Shown: one piece after another, positions 8,765 through 17,194 of the stretch
Numbering within the stretch: the stretch's first letter is position 1
Layout: each line of letters starts with the position of its first letter
Origin: Hyphomicrobiales bacterium
GTDB lineage: Bacteria; Pseudomonadota; Alphaproteobacteria; Rhizobiales; Rhizobiaceae
Direction of reading: 5' to 3'
Length of the DNA stretch: 39,202 nucleotides
NCBI GenBank assembly: GCA_900471515.1
Contig: UCFC01000049.1
Coordinates: forward strand, 15,176-54,377
The notes under the pieces: model-generated
Databases searched by the model: none
The model's input: only the letters and a program-made list of their open reading frames with translations
What the model was told of the DNA's origin: nothing
Translations under genes and position numbers: made by a program

Positions 8765-9022
8765 TTAGTGGATATTGCCGGAACTACGCGCAAGAGGTGC
8801 AAAATCGAGCGTCGTGCCGGCGCGGCAGATTTCATCCGGATTGTGGTTGCACTCTTCCGCCGCGAAATGAAGGGCGGCTGCTTCGTTGATGAAGAGACCG
8901 CCGACGCGCCCCTCGCGATCCTGGACGATCCAGCGGCCGCCCTTGTCGCGGCCGACGGTGAAGCGGGCAGGGCGCGCGGTGCGGTGGGCCGGAATCTGTC
9001 GGCGTTGCTGTGCATTTGCCAT
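8765..9022 (-). CDS. Small conserved rhizobial protein of unknown function
   Basis: This 85-residue protein has a basic N-terminus and a core with RFTVGRDKGGRWIVQDREGR followed by VGGLFINEAAALHFAAEE. The core reads like a short beta-rich fold and resembles small hypothetical proteins I know from rhizobial genomes. There is no signal peptide, membrane helix or catalytic motif. It follows the 61-residue gene on the same strand by 21 bp, so the two probably share a transcript. The start ATG at 9022 has a weak AGGA upstream. Confidence 0.65.
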   Translation of the reverse strand: MANAQQRRQIPAHRTARPARFTVGRDKGGRWIVQDREGRVGGLFINEAAALHFAAEECNHNPDEICRAGTTLDFAPLARSSGNIH

Positions 9023-9043
9023 TGTCGTGATCCTATCCGGCGC

Positions 9044-9229
9044 TTACTGCGAAATCAGGTGGAAGCTCATCTGCACGAGCCCGGCAAAGGCCATCACGGC
9101 GCCGAGCCGCGGTGCGACGGCAACCATGCCGGCAAGCAGCGGATGGGAGGGATCGGCCACAGCCGCGTGGGCGATTTCGCCACGTTGCAGCGGGTCGGTC
9201 TTGGCATTGGTATCGGTCAGGCGTGACAT
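9044..9229 (-). CDS. Small single-helix membrane protein
   Basis: This 61-residue ORF has a good AAAGGA ribosome binding site 6-7 nt before its ATG. It consists of a polar N-terminal half (about residues 1-27) and a hydrophobic C-terminal half (about 30-59) that could form one membrane helix. No family is recognised. It is the first of two tandem minus-strand genes. The call rests on the ribosome binding site, codon pattern and tandem position. Confidence 0.55.
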   Translation of the reverse strand: MSRLTDTNAKTDPLQRGEIAHAAVADPSHPLLAGMVAVAPRLGAVMAFAGLVQMSFHLISQ

Positions 9230-9351
9230 CGTTTGTCCTTTCGAAGTCTAACTCAACCGCCGTTTGGTGGTCCCGGCGGTGTCACGCTCATCAAGATAGA
9301 TGCCGGCGGATAGGGTTTCCATTTGCCGCCGGAACCGAAAACATTAAAATC

Positions 9352-10272
9352 TCATAGGGATAGCGCCATGCGCGCGGCGCTGTCGCCAATGAGGGGGGCA
9401 AGCGCCTCGGCAATCGCGCAGCGGCTTTCGGCCTCGGCCGGTACAAGCGGCAAGCGAAGATCGGGCTCAATGCGGCGCAGCGCCTGCAGCCCAAATTTCA
9501 GCCGGGCAGGATCCCCCTCCGAGCCCAGCGCCAGCAGTAGCGGGTACAGCCTGTCGCTGAGCGCAAGCGCCGCCGAGATATGGCGGCCATAGGCCGCCTG
9601 CTGCAGCGAGGTGACGAGACGCGGAAGGAGATTGGCCGCTGCCGACACAATGCCGTCGCCGCCTGCGAGATGGAAGGAAAGCGCAGTGGCGTCGTGACCG
9701 GACAGGAAGCGAAAGCGTTGCCGCAGGGCCGGTGGCAGGCTGGTGAAGCGGGCGATGTCGCCGCTCGAATCGACGATCGCGACGATTGTCTCGAGATCGG
9801 CCAGCCGTTCCAGCGTCTCCACCGTCAGGTCGCTTGCCGTGCGGGCCGGTGCGTTTTCGATGAGGATGGGCAGGTTGCTGGCTGCCGCGACCTGTCGGAA
9901 ATGGTGGAGAATGCCCTTCTGCCCCGGCTTGGAATAATAAGGCACAGTCACCAGCACGGCGCGGGCGCCGCATTCTTCCGCGTCCCGTATCAGGCCAATC
10001 GTGCTTTCGGTGCAATTGGTTCCGGCCGCGGCGATCACCGGAATACGGTCCGCCGCGGTCCGGATGCAGATGTCGAGCGCCATGCGGCGTTCCTGCGGCG
10101 AGAGGCTCGGCCCTTCGCCCGCCGCCGTGCAGATGGCAAGTCCATCGACACCGCTCAGCACCTGCCATTCAACAAGGTCTTCCAAAGCCGCGCCGTCGAT
10201 TTCGCCCTTGCGGAACGGCGTCACGAGCGCGGTGATCGCGCCGCCGGCGCGCATGTATCCTTCGCTGTTCAT
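9352..10272 (-). CDS. DapA (dihydrodipicolinate synthase / N-acetylneuraminate lyase) family protein lacking the catalytic lysine
   Basis: The 306-residue protein aligns along its whole length with the DHDPS/NAL TIM-barrel family: AITALVTPF at the start, VTVPYYSKPGQKG in the middle. The active site is altered. The Schiff-base lysine (GIKE in DapA) is Val167 in IVAIVDSSGD; the paired threonines of the GTTGES motif are Ala50-Ala51 in CTAAGEG; the arginine after YYN is lysine. Tyr113 remains. It cannot use the usual imine chemistry, so it is not the lysine-pathway DapA. It may do other chemistry or only bind a ligand. A 9-bp gap to the small gene upstream suggests an operon. An alternative start at 10254 has GAAGGA in front. 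Confidence 0.8.
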   Translation of the reverse strand: MNSEGYMRAGGAITALVTPFRKGEIDGAALEDLVEWQVLSGVDGLAICTAAGEGPSLSPQERRMALDICIRTAADRIPVIAAAGTNCTESTIGLIRDAEECGARAVLVTVPYYSKPGQKGILHHFRQVAAASNLPILIENAPARTASDLTVETLERLADLETIVAIVDSSGDIARFTSLPPALRQRFRFLSGHDATALSFHLAGGDGIVSAAANLLPRLVTSLQQAAYGRHISAALALSDRLYPLLLALGSEGDPARLKFGLQALRRIEPDLRLPLVPAEAESRCAIAEALAPLIGDSAARMALSL

Positions 10273-10281
10273 GATGGGGCG

Positions 10282-10440
10282 TCAGAACGAGCCGAGGATC
10301 ACGTAGAGTTCGACGCAGGCAAGCACGATGCCGAAAATCATCAACGCCTGGGCCGTGCGCTTCTCGCGCATCTGCCGCTTGCCCCGCGTGATGCGGTGCG
10401 GGCGAAGCGGCAGATAGTGGGGGGACATGACATCTCGCAT
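10282..10440 (-). CDS. Small membrane protein
   Basis: This 52-residue ORF is read from ATG 10440, with AAAGG 9 nt upstream. It has a basic N-terminal half (residues 1-32 include HRITRGKRQMREKR) and one hydrophobic helix near the C-terminus (ALMIFGIVLACVELYVIL), so it would sit in the inner membrane with a positive cytoplasmic tail. No family is recognised. It ends 9 bp before the DapA-like gene and is probably cotranscribed with it. Confidence 0.55.
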   Translation of the reverse strand: MRDVMSPHYLPLRPHRITRGKRQMREKRTAQALMIFGIVLACVELYVILGSF

Positions 10441-10543
10441 GGCAGTGACCTTTGCTGTTGCGGCAAAGGCTACTGCTGTCGCCGATAGGAATTCCATTCG
10501 GGGTGGCGGGCGAAGATATAGGAATTGCATAAAGGGGCTGATG

Positions 10544-11548
10544 TCAGCCGCCGCGCTGGTTTTCCCTGTCGAGCTGCGTCACCAGTGCCAGCACGACTTC
10601 CGAGACGGGCGTCGGCACATTCGCGGTGCGGCCGAGGGCCACGACCATGCCCACAAGCGGCACGATTTCCAGCGCCTTGCCGGCAAGCAGGTCCTGCAGC
10701 ATCGATGTGCGCACCGGGCCGATATGACGCGACTGTTCCAGCCTTTCCTCGATGGTGATGTTGAATTTTGCGCCGAGCGCAGTGCCGACCGCGCGCACTT
10801 CCTTCATGATCTTGCCGACCATGGCGAAGAGCGCTGGATCGGCCATGATGTCCGTCATCAGGGCGCGCGTCAGGGCGCTGATCGGGTTGAAGGCCGCGTT
10901 GCCCGTCAGCTTGCTCCAGATCTCGTCGCGAATGCGCGGCGTGGTCGAGACATTGAGACCCGCCTTGGCAAAGAGGCCGGCAATGGTTTCGAGATCGGCC
11001 GACATCTCGCCCGAGGGTTCGCCGAGCACGAAACGACCGTTGTTGGAGAGGCGGATTTCGCCGGGATTGACGACTTCGGCCCCCTGCAGCGCCACGCAGC
11101 CGATGACCCGCTGCGGACCGATCAGCCGCCACAGCTTGCCGCCGGGGTCGAGTTCGTCGAACTGCAGTTCCGCATGGCCGCTTTGGCCGTCGCGATGGAA
11201 ATACCACCAGGGAATGCCGTTCAGCACCATGACGACGCGCGTATCGTCCTTCAGGAGCGCAGCCATGCCTTCGGCAGCCGGGGCGAACTGGTGGCCCTTG
11301 AGGCCGGTAATGATGAGGTCCTGCGGCGGCAGCGTGGTCGGATCGTCCGTTGCCGCGATCCGCACATTGATCGGTCCGTCGGCTCCCGCTTCATGCAGGC
11401 AAAGGCCGTTCTTGCGGATCGCTTCCAGATGCGCGCCACGGGCGACGACAGAGATGGTCGCGCTGTCGCCGAGACGGCTCGCGAGTTTGACCGCAATCGC
11501 GCCTCCAAGGGCGCCGGCCCCGTAAATACAAATGGATGTGCTCGCCAT
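10544..11548 (-). CDS. Ketopantoate reductase (PanE/ApbA) family protein
   Basis: This 334-residue protein has an N-terminal Rossmann fold with CIYGAGALGG (residues 7-16) for NADP(H), and a helical C-terminal domain with the family segments EIWSKLTGNAAFNPISALT and SMLQDLLAGKALEI. PanE reduces 2-dehydropantoate to pantoate for coenzyme A synthesis. Rhizobia often carry several paralogues with other 2-oxo-acid substrates, so the pantoate role is not certain and no gene symbol is given. The start follows GAGGAAGAGG. It lies upstream of the small membrane gene by 103 bp on the same strand. Confidence 0.85.
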   Translation of the reverse strand: MASTSICIYGAGALGGAIAVKLASRLGDSATISVVARGAHLEAIRKNGLCLHEAGADGPINVRIAATDDPTTLPPQDLIITGLKGHQFAPAAEGMAALLKDDTRVVMVLNGIPWWYFHRDGQSGHAELQFDELDPGGKLWRLIGPQRVIGCVALQGAEVVNPGEIRLSNNGRFVLGEPSGEMSADLETIAGLFAKAGLNVSTTPRIRDEIWSKLTGNAAFNPISALTRALMTDIMADPALFAMVGKIMKEVRAVGTALGAKFNITIEERLEQSRHIGPVRTSMLQDLLAGKALEIVPLVGMVVALGRTANVPTPVSEVVLALVTQLDRENQRGG

Positions 11549-11646
11549 GCCTGCCTCTTCCTCTTCGTGATGACGCGCTAGACATAGGCCATTGCTGCGG
11601 CGCGGCGAATGAAAAACTTGCCGCCTGGACGCGCTTCACGCCGAAA

Positions 11647-11677
11647 TGAAAACAAGCGCACCGATGGCGCGCTTGTT
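11647..11677 (-). terminator. Rho-independent terminator of the SDR gene
   Basis: Read on the minus strand, AACAAGCGC (11677-11669) pairs with GCGCTTGTT (11659-11651) and runs into TTTTCATTT. It lies 24 bp beyond the stop of the SDR gene and before the PanE-like gene, separating the two minus-strand units. Confidence 0.75.
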
Positions 11678-11701
11678 GTGTCTGGGGAAGGTCGGGCCTT
11701 T

Positions 11702-12541
11702 TCAGGCCGTCTGCCCGAAGTCGGTGGAGACGGCGAGCGCGCGCCACTGGGCCAATTCCTTTTCCACCCTGGCATGTTCTTCCTCGATCTTGGCGACCGT
11801 ATCCGTGCCGAAGGGCATGCGCAGCGGGGGGGTGGCGGCGCTGACCATCTCGATGATGCCGGCCGTCAGCCTGGCCGGGTCGCCCGGCTGGGCATGGTTG
11901 GCGCCGGCTGCGAAATCGCGCATGTTGCCGGCCGGCGTGCCGACATAGTCGGGGATGGAAGCCGGGCTGACCGCCAGCGAATTGTCGTGCAGGAAGTCCG
12001 TGCGGAAGAAGCCGGGCTCGACGATCGTGACCTTGATGCCGAAGGGCTCGACTTCGGTTGCGAGGGATTCCGACAGGCCTTCGACGGCGAACTTGGTGGA
12101 GCCGTAGACACCCCAGCCGGGGAAGCCGGCATAACCGCCGATCGAGGAGAAGTTCAGGATGTGGCCCGAACGCTGGCGGCGCATATAGGGCAGGACCGCG
12201 CGTGTCACTTTCAAGAGGCCGAAGACGTTGGTGGCGTAGATCTTCTCGATCTCTTCGGCCGTTGCCTCTTCCACAGCACCGAGCAGGCCGTAGCCGGCAT
12301 TGTTGGCGAGAATGTCGATGCGGCCGAAGCGGGCGATGGCGGCAGCGGCAGCCTCCTTGGCCTGCTCTTCATTGGTGACGTCGAGGGCGACGGCAAGCAG
12401 GTTCGGATGATCGCCGAACTGTTCGGTGACGGTCTTCGGGTTGCGGGCAGTGGCAACGACGGCGTCGCCGGCGGCAAGAGCGTCCTTGGTCATCAGCGCG
12501 CCGAAGCCGCGCGATGCACCGGTAATGAACCAGACTTTCAT
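11702..12541 (-). CDS. Short-chain dehydrogenase/reductase (classical SDR)
   Basis: This 279-residue protein has the SDR cofactor motif TGASRGFG near residue 7, NNAG near residue 85, and the catalytic serine and YxxxK motif in YGSTK. An arginine in TARN after the second strand suggests NADP(H). The substrate is unknown. The start follows AAAGGA. It is divergent from a LysR regulator over 124 bp, the usual layout for a LysR-controlled target. Confidence 0.92.
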   Translation of the reverse strand: MKVWFITGASRGFGALMTKDALAAGDAVVATARNPKTVTEQFGDHPNLLAVALDVTNEEQAKEAAAAAIARFGRIDILANNAGYGLLGAVEEATAEEIEKIYATNVFGLLKVTRAVLPYMRRQRSGHILNFSSIGGYAGFPGWGVYGSTKFAVEGLSESLATEVEPFGIKVTIVEPGFFRTDFLHDNSLAVSPASIPDYVGTPAGNMRDFAAGANHAQPGDPARLTAGIIEMVSAATPPLRMPFGTDTVAKIEEEHARVEKELAQWRALAVSTDFGQTA

Positions 12542-12665
12542 GGCAATGTCCTTTCCTCGGATTGTTTGTTTCAGCAGTGCGTTGCTGACGGAGAGGAATT
12601 TGACGCAAATCCGGCTCATGTATAAGATTTGTTATTTGAGAGACTATGATGAGCAAAATTCAGCA

Positions 12666-13553
12666 ATGAGAGCAACCGAGCTTTCCGAGATGGCGGCTTT
12701 CGCCGCTGTCGCCAGGCACAAGAGCTTCCGCAAGGCGGGAGAGGAGAGGGGTGTCACCGCCTCCGCCATCAGCCACGCCGTCCTCAATCTGGAGGACCGC
12801 ATCGGCATCCGCCTCTTGAACCGCACGACCCGCAGCGTTTCGCTGACGGAGGCCGGCGAGCTGCTGCGCTCGCATCTCGATCCGGCCTTCGGCGAGATCA
12901 GCTCCGCCCTCGATGCGCTGAACCGCTTCCGCGATACGCCCTTCGGCCGGGTTCGCATCAATGTCGGCAATTCCATAGCGCCCTTCGTCGTCGGCCAGAT
13001 CATCGGGCCGTTGCTGATGAAGAACCCCAATCTGCAGCTTGAAATCGCGGCGACGGACCGGCTGGTGGATATCGTTGAGGAAGGCTTCGATGCCGGCATC
13101 CGCTTTGGCGAACGTGTCACCGAGGGCATGATCGCGGTGCGCGTCAAGCAGCGCTTGCGCCTTGTCGTCGTAGGCTCTCCCGCCTATTTCGAAACCCGGC
13201 CGAAGCCGGTCACGCCGCATGATCTGAAGCGCCATATCTGCATCCAGAACATGTTCCCCTCGGGTGCGCGTTACCCCTGGGATTTTGCGAGGGACGGTCA
13301 GGCCATCACCTTCCATCCGACCGGCCCGCTCTCGCTCGACGACCACGAACTGATGACGGCAGCCGCCTTGAGCGGAGTGGCGCTGGCCTATGTCTGGGAG
13401 GGCAGGGCGGCGCCGCTGATTGCGAGCGGCCAGCTCGTCCAGGTGCTGGACGACTGGTGCCAGCCGGAGGAGCCGCTTTATCTCTACTATCCCAGCCGGC
13501 GGCATATTTCGGCGGGCTTCCGGACGGTGATCGACGCAATCCGCGGCGACTAA
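12666..13553 (+). CDS. LysR family transcriptional regulator
   Basis: This 295-residue regulator has an N-terminal winged helix (residues 1-65, with FRKAGEERGVTASAISHAVL as the helix-turn-helix and RLLNRTTRSVSLTEAG as the wing) and a periplasmic-binding-like effector domain. It faces the SDR gene and probably controls it. In the gap, ATAA-GATTTG-TTAT (12622-12635) is a dyad of about the size LysR proteins use, but it is only a candidate. The next gene is convergent. Confidence 0.92.
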   Translation: MRATELSEMAAFAAVARHKSFRKAGEERGVTASAISHAVLNLEDRIGIRLLNRTTRSVSLTEAGELLRSHLDPAFGEISSALDALNRFRDTPFGRVRINVGNSIAPFVVGQIIGPLLMKNPNLQLEIAATDRLVDIVEEGFDAGIRFGERVTEGMIAVRVKQRLRLVVVGSPAYFETRPKPVTPHDLKRHICIQNMFPSGARYPWDFARDGQAITFHPTGPLSLDDHELMTAAALSGVALAYVWEGRAAPLIASGQLVQVLDDWCQPEEPLYLYYPSRRHISAGFRTVIDAIRGD

Positions 13554-13613
13554 CAATTCACGGACCTCAAGCACGGGAGCGCGAATCCGAAGGATCGCGA
13601 CATCTCCTGGCGC

Positions 13614-14036
13614 TCAGAGTTTGCGGAATTCCAGCCGGTAGACGACATCCTCTCCCGTCACAGGATCGATGCCGAGCGCATCGTCGATGACGAGCATGTC
13701 GCCCTCGATATGCACCGGGCGGATAAGAGGGCGCTCCCATGTCGGGTTCCAGGCGGCCTCGACATGATGGATCACCTTGTCGCCTTCCAGCGTGTAGGAA
13801 GCCGTATAAGCCAGCATCGTATCGAAAAGCGCGGCCTTCTCATCGTCGCTGGGGGCTTTGCCGTTGGGTTTCGGTCGGCGTCGGTTGGTAACGAAAGCCA
13901 TCATCCGGCCATCGGCATGATAGGCGATATATCCGATGGGATCGGCACCCATGGCGTCGCTGACTTCTCCCGTCGCAACGACGGTTCTCGTCCACGAAAT
14001 CATGCGCCACGTCCCAAGCAGGGCGGCTTTGTCCAT
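13614..14036 (-). CDS. Lipocalin-like domain protein
   Basis: This 140-residue protein begins MDKAALLGTWRMISW, the GxW opening of the lipocalin-like (Lipocalin_5) family, followed by IGYIAYHADGRMMAFV and a beta-rich remainder ending YRLEFRKL. It has no signal peptide, so it is cytoplasmic. The ligand is unknown; family members often sit next to small-molecule enzymes. A strong AAGGAGGGG precedes the start at 14036. It is convergent with the LysR gene. Confidence 0.8.
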   Translation of the reverse strand: MDKAALLGTWRMISWTRTVVATGEVSDAMGADPIGYIAYHADGRMMAFVTNRRRPKPNGKAPSDDEKAALFDTMLAYTASYTLEGDKVIHHVEAAWNPTWERPLIRPVHIEGDMLVIDDALGIDPVTGEDVVYRLEFRKL

Positions 14037-14227
14037 GATCGTCCCCTCCTTAAAGTAGTCTAGCACAACCAATAAATGCAGACTACGAAGCGGGAGCCTT
14101 TCCTGGTCGGAATGCTCCGATCTCAGCGGGAAAGCGCGGAGCGATCACCCAAAAACTGTCTTTTGACTCTCGGTGGCGAAGTGGTGAAGATGCGCCGCAC
14201 GAAGGAAAAGCAGCGCCGGAGGGGCGA

Positions 14228-15286
14228 ATGAGAAAGCCGGTTTATTCTGCTGGCAATGAATGGAAAGTGGAATGTCGTCATACGCTGCTGGCGGTTTTTT
14301 CGGCCGCGGTTCTGTTTGCCTTCCCCACGGCGGCGCAGGAAAAACCGGCGCGCGACATGCCGGCACAGACGCCCGCCTCGCATGAGCAGGTCGAAAAACT
14401 GCTCTCGCGCTGGCAGGAGCATTTCAAGGACACCGCAGGCCTGCGCGATCGCCGCGCCGCCTTTCGCGATTTCATGGCATCGCTGCCCGAGCCGACGCGC
14501 GTCCAGATCCGCCATGTCGATGCCGATGGGGTCGATGCCGAGCTTATCTGGCCGGCGCGCCTTCATCATCCGATCGGCCGGCGTGCGATTCTCTTCATCC
14601 ATGGCGGCGGCTTCTACGGCGGCTCCATTCGCACCCATCACCTGATTGCCGGCTCGCTTGCCAAGGCCGCGTCGAGCGATGTGCTGCTCATCGACTACAG
14701 GCTGGCGCCCGAATATGGCTATCCCGCGCAGGTCAATGATGCGCTGACCGCCTATCGCTATCTGCTCGACAACGGCTACAGCAACGGCAATATCATCCTT
14801 GTCGGCGATGGCGCCGGCGGCAATCTCGCCCTTGAGGCCGTGTTGCGGCAGATGCGCTCCCGCCAGCCGCTGCCGGCCGCCGTCGTGGCGCTCAGTCCCA
14901 TCACCGACCTCTCCGCTTCGGGTGCATCGGTCACGGCGAATGCTGCCAACGACCCGGTGCTGGACAAGGATGCGCTGGAGGCGCTGCGCAAGGCCTATCT
15001 CGGCAACAATTCGGCGACGGATCCCGATATTTCGCCGCTTTACGCCAATCTGACCGGTTTTCCGCCGCTGCTGCTGCAGGTCGGCTCCGGCGAGCTGCTG
15101 CTTGACGACACGCTGCGGCTTGCCGACAAGGCGCACAAGGCCGGTGTCGATGTGACCGCCGAGGTCTGGCCGGGAATGCCGCATCAATGGCAGCTGTTCC
15201 CCTCGGTGCTCGATGACGCCGACCGCGCCGGCCAGAAGATCGCCGAATTCGCGATCGCGCATTTTGCCGACCCGCCGGCACCGTAA
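14228..15286 (+). CDS. Exported alpha/beta hydrolase of the hormone-sensitive-lipase type with nucleophile serine replaced by glycine
   Basis: This 352-residue protein has a hydrophobic export signal (about residues 17-37) and an alpha/beta-hydrolase domain with the HSL oxyanion motif HGGGF (125-129), DYRLAPEY (156-163), the acid region GSGELLLDD and His319 in MPHQW. The nucleophile elbow, normally GDSAGGN, reads GDGAGGN: the catalytic serine is Gly195 (codon GGC at 14810-14812). One A-to-G change from AGC would explain it. Otherwise the frame is intact, so this is a catalytically disabled protein, a strain variant or a sequencing error. GGAGG precedes the start. Confidence 0.85.
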   Translation: MRKPVYSAGNEWKVECRHTLLAVFSAAVLFAFPTAAQEKPARDMPAQTPASHEQVEKLLSRWQEHFKDTAGLRDRRAAFRDFMASLPEPTRVQIRHVDADGVDAELIWPARLHHPIGRRAILFIHGGGFYGGSIRTHHLIAGSLAKAASSDVLLIDYRLAPEYGYPAQVNDALTAYRYLLDNGYSNGNIILVGDGAGGNLALEAVLRQMRSRQPLPAAVVALSPITDLSASGASVTANAANDPVLDKDALEALRKAYLGNNSATDPDISPLYANLTGFPPLLLQVGSGELLLDDTLRLADKAHKAGVDVTAEVWPGMPHQWQLFPSVLDDADRAGQKIAEFAIAHFADPPAP

Positions 15287-15317
15287 GAGCCGATCTCGCA
15301 GCGTGCGATCGCAGGTC

Positions 15318-15923
15318 TTATGAGGGGTTCGAATTCAGTCCCTCGATCGGCCGGCCGATGGCGAGATTCTGGCGAAGCTTGGGGTCGAGGCGCTCGGCAT
15401 AGGCATGATCGGGCGCCGCACCCAGCGCATCGAGCATTTTGGAGAAGAAGCAGCGCGCGGCCGCTGCCGCGGTGACATCGAAGATCTCCGCATCGCTCAA
15501 TCCCTGTCGCTTCAGGCCGTCCACGTCCTTTTGCGTCACCGAGGTCGCGTCACGCGCCACCTTGGCGGCAAAGTCCATGATCGCCCGCTCGACGGCATCG
15601 ATGGGCGCCTTTTCGCTGCCGCCGGCGACGGCCGAAAGACTGTCATTGGTGAAACCGTCGCGCAGCAGCACCGACCCGTGCGCCAGCATGCAATAGGACG
15701 ACTTGAGTTCCCTGGCCGCTGCCAGCGTCACCAGCTCGTAGCGCCGCTGGCTCATGTGGCCGCGAATACTGGCAAGCAGCGTCCCCCAGTTCTCCATCAC
15801 CTCCGGCCGGTGGCCGAAGGCGCGGTACATGTTCGGCAGATAGCCGTAGCTCGCTTCGGCCGAAGCGTACATCGAAGCCGTCTTCTCGCTGGCGGATGCG
15901 TCGGGGGTACGAATGAAGGCCAT
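15318..15923 (-). CDS. AhpD-like / carboxymuconolactone decarboxylase family protein
   Basis: This 201-residue all-helical protein resembles the peroxidase-related branch of the AhpD-like superfamily. The AhpD active site is a CxxC followed by His; here the region reads SSYCMLAHG, so the first cysteine is serine while the second cysteine and the histidine remain. Members use this site against peroxides or act as decarboxylases; with one cysteine a thiol-disulfide cycle would need a partner. AGGGAGG precedes the ATG. It is convergent with the hydrolase. Confidence 0.85.
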   Translation of the reverse strand: MAFIRTPDASASEKTASMYASAEASYGYLPNMYRAFGHRPEVMENWGTLLASIRGHMSQRRYELVTLAAARELKSSYCMLAHGSVLLRDGFTNDSLSAVAGGSEKAPIDAVERAIMDFAAKVARDATSVTQKDVDGLKRQGLSDAEIFDVTAAAAARCFFSKMLDALGAAPDHAYAERLDPKLRQNLAIGRPIEGLNSNPS

Positions 15924-16020
15924 GGCACGATCCTCCCTTGATCTATTGGGAGAATAGAGCGGCATCCGATGACATCAATCTGCCCGCCGACCGCTTTCCG
16001 CAAAACGGATGCCGGATATT

Positions 16021-16440
16021 TCAGCCGGCCGCCCGGCTTTGTCGCTGGCGGTAGAACGGCAGGATGTGATGTTGCGTCAGTGGCGCCATGACGATCTCGC
16101 CCGGTGCCGATGGCGATATCCAGCAAACCTCCTCGATCTCCCCGGAGGCCTTGATTTCGTCGTCCTTCACATGCAGCAGGAAGACCTCGGCCACGACATG
16201 ATGATCCGGCTCGTTGGCCGCCGGCGCCTGGAATTGCCCCAGGAATTCGAGTTCGGCCGATGTGGCGGTGATGCCGATTTCTTCCGAAAGCTCTCGCCTC
16301 AAGGCTTGCTCGGGCGTCTCTCCCGGCTCGATCTTGCCGCCCGGCTGCATGAAGGCCGCCGTGCCGTGCTTGCGCACCAGAAGCGTGTGGCCATCGCTCC
16401 GCAACAGAAGCGCAGCCGATATTCTGATCGTTTTCATCAT
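16021..16440 (-). CDS. Nudix hydrolase
   Basis: This 139-residue protein has a complete Nudix box (about residues 34-56, from GGKIEPGE through RRELSEEIG), with the REUxEE metal-binding glutamates. Such enzymes cleave nucleoside diphosphates linked to another group; the substrate cannot be read from the sequence. The start is one of two adjacent ATGs (16440 or 16437). It is divergent from the fRMsr gene over 117 bp. Confidence 0.92.
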   Translation of the reverse strand: MMKTIRISAALLLRSDGHTLLVRKHGTAAFMQPGGKIEPGETPEQALRRELSEEIGITATSAELEFLGQFQAPAANEPDHHVVAEVFLLHVKDDEIKASGEIEEVCWISPSAPGEIVMAPLTQHHILPFYRQRQSRAAG

Positions 16441-16557
16441 GGCCAAATCTGATCGGATTCGCGGCCGCGATTCAACTGCCGCGCCCGGATCGGCCGTTTG
16501 TCAAAACCTGCCCGACCTCCTATATCAACGGCTCGGAAACAGGAAGCGGATGTGACA

Positions 16558-17046
16558 ATGTTCCAGGCGGCGCAGATCGAAGTGGACAACAAGGCCGAGT
16601 TCTATCGGGAGCTTGCCCGGCAATTGGAGGGCTTGCTCGCAGGCGAGCCGGATATGATCGCCAATGCCGCCAACACTTCGGCCCTGATCTATCAGATGAT
16701 GTCGGGTCTCAACTGGGCAGGATTTTACCTGCTGAAGGGCGACGAACTCGTGCTCGGCCCGTTCCAGGGCAAGCCGGCCTGTGTGCGCATCCCCGTTGGC
16801 CGCGGCGTTTGCGGCACGGCGGTCAAGGAGCGCGCCTCGATCCTTGTGGAAGACGTTCATGCGTTTCCCGGCCATATCGCCTGCGATGCCGCATCACGCT
16901 CCGAACTCGTCGTTCCCGTCAGAAACGGCGAGGAGATCGTCGGCGTCATCGATCTCGACAGCCCGCTTCCTGCCCGTTTCGATGCTGAAGACCAGTCGGG
17001 GATCGAGCGGCTGGCGGAAATCTTCGTTTCGGCAACCCGTTTCTGA
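16558..17046 (+). CDS. msrC: Free methionine-R-sulfoxide reductase (GAF fold)
   Basis: This 162-residue GAF-domain enzyme reduces free (not protein-bound) L-methionine-R-sulfoxide in the cytoplasm with thioredoxin. The signature is complete: GPFQGKPACVRIPVGRGVCG and GHIACDAASRSE, with the three active-site cysteines at 75, 85 and 109 spaced as in the characterised enzymes. The ATG at 16558 is preceded by GGAAGCGGA. With msrPQ at the left end, the window carries both envelope and free-methionine repair. Confidence 0.92.
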   Translation: MFQAAQIEVDNKAEFYRELARQLEGLLAGEPDMIANAANTSALIYQMMSGLNWAGFYLLKGDELVLGPFQGKPACVRIPVGRGVCGTAVKERASILVEDVHAFPGHIACDAASRSELVVPVRNGEEIVGVIDLDSPLPARFDAEDQSGIERLAEIFVSATRF

Positions 17047-17194
17047 ACGGGCGGCTGCCGTGAGCCCGGCGCGCAAGGAGCGTCCCTGCGCCGGCCATCG
17101 GCTTTGATCCCGTATTCACCGTCGGCGAAATCGTGCTAGGTCACTCACCGAGGAACACGCGCGTTCAAGCCGGTCAGGTTGTTGGGAGAGAACC

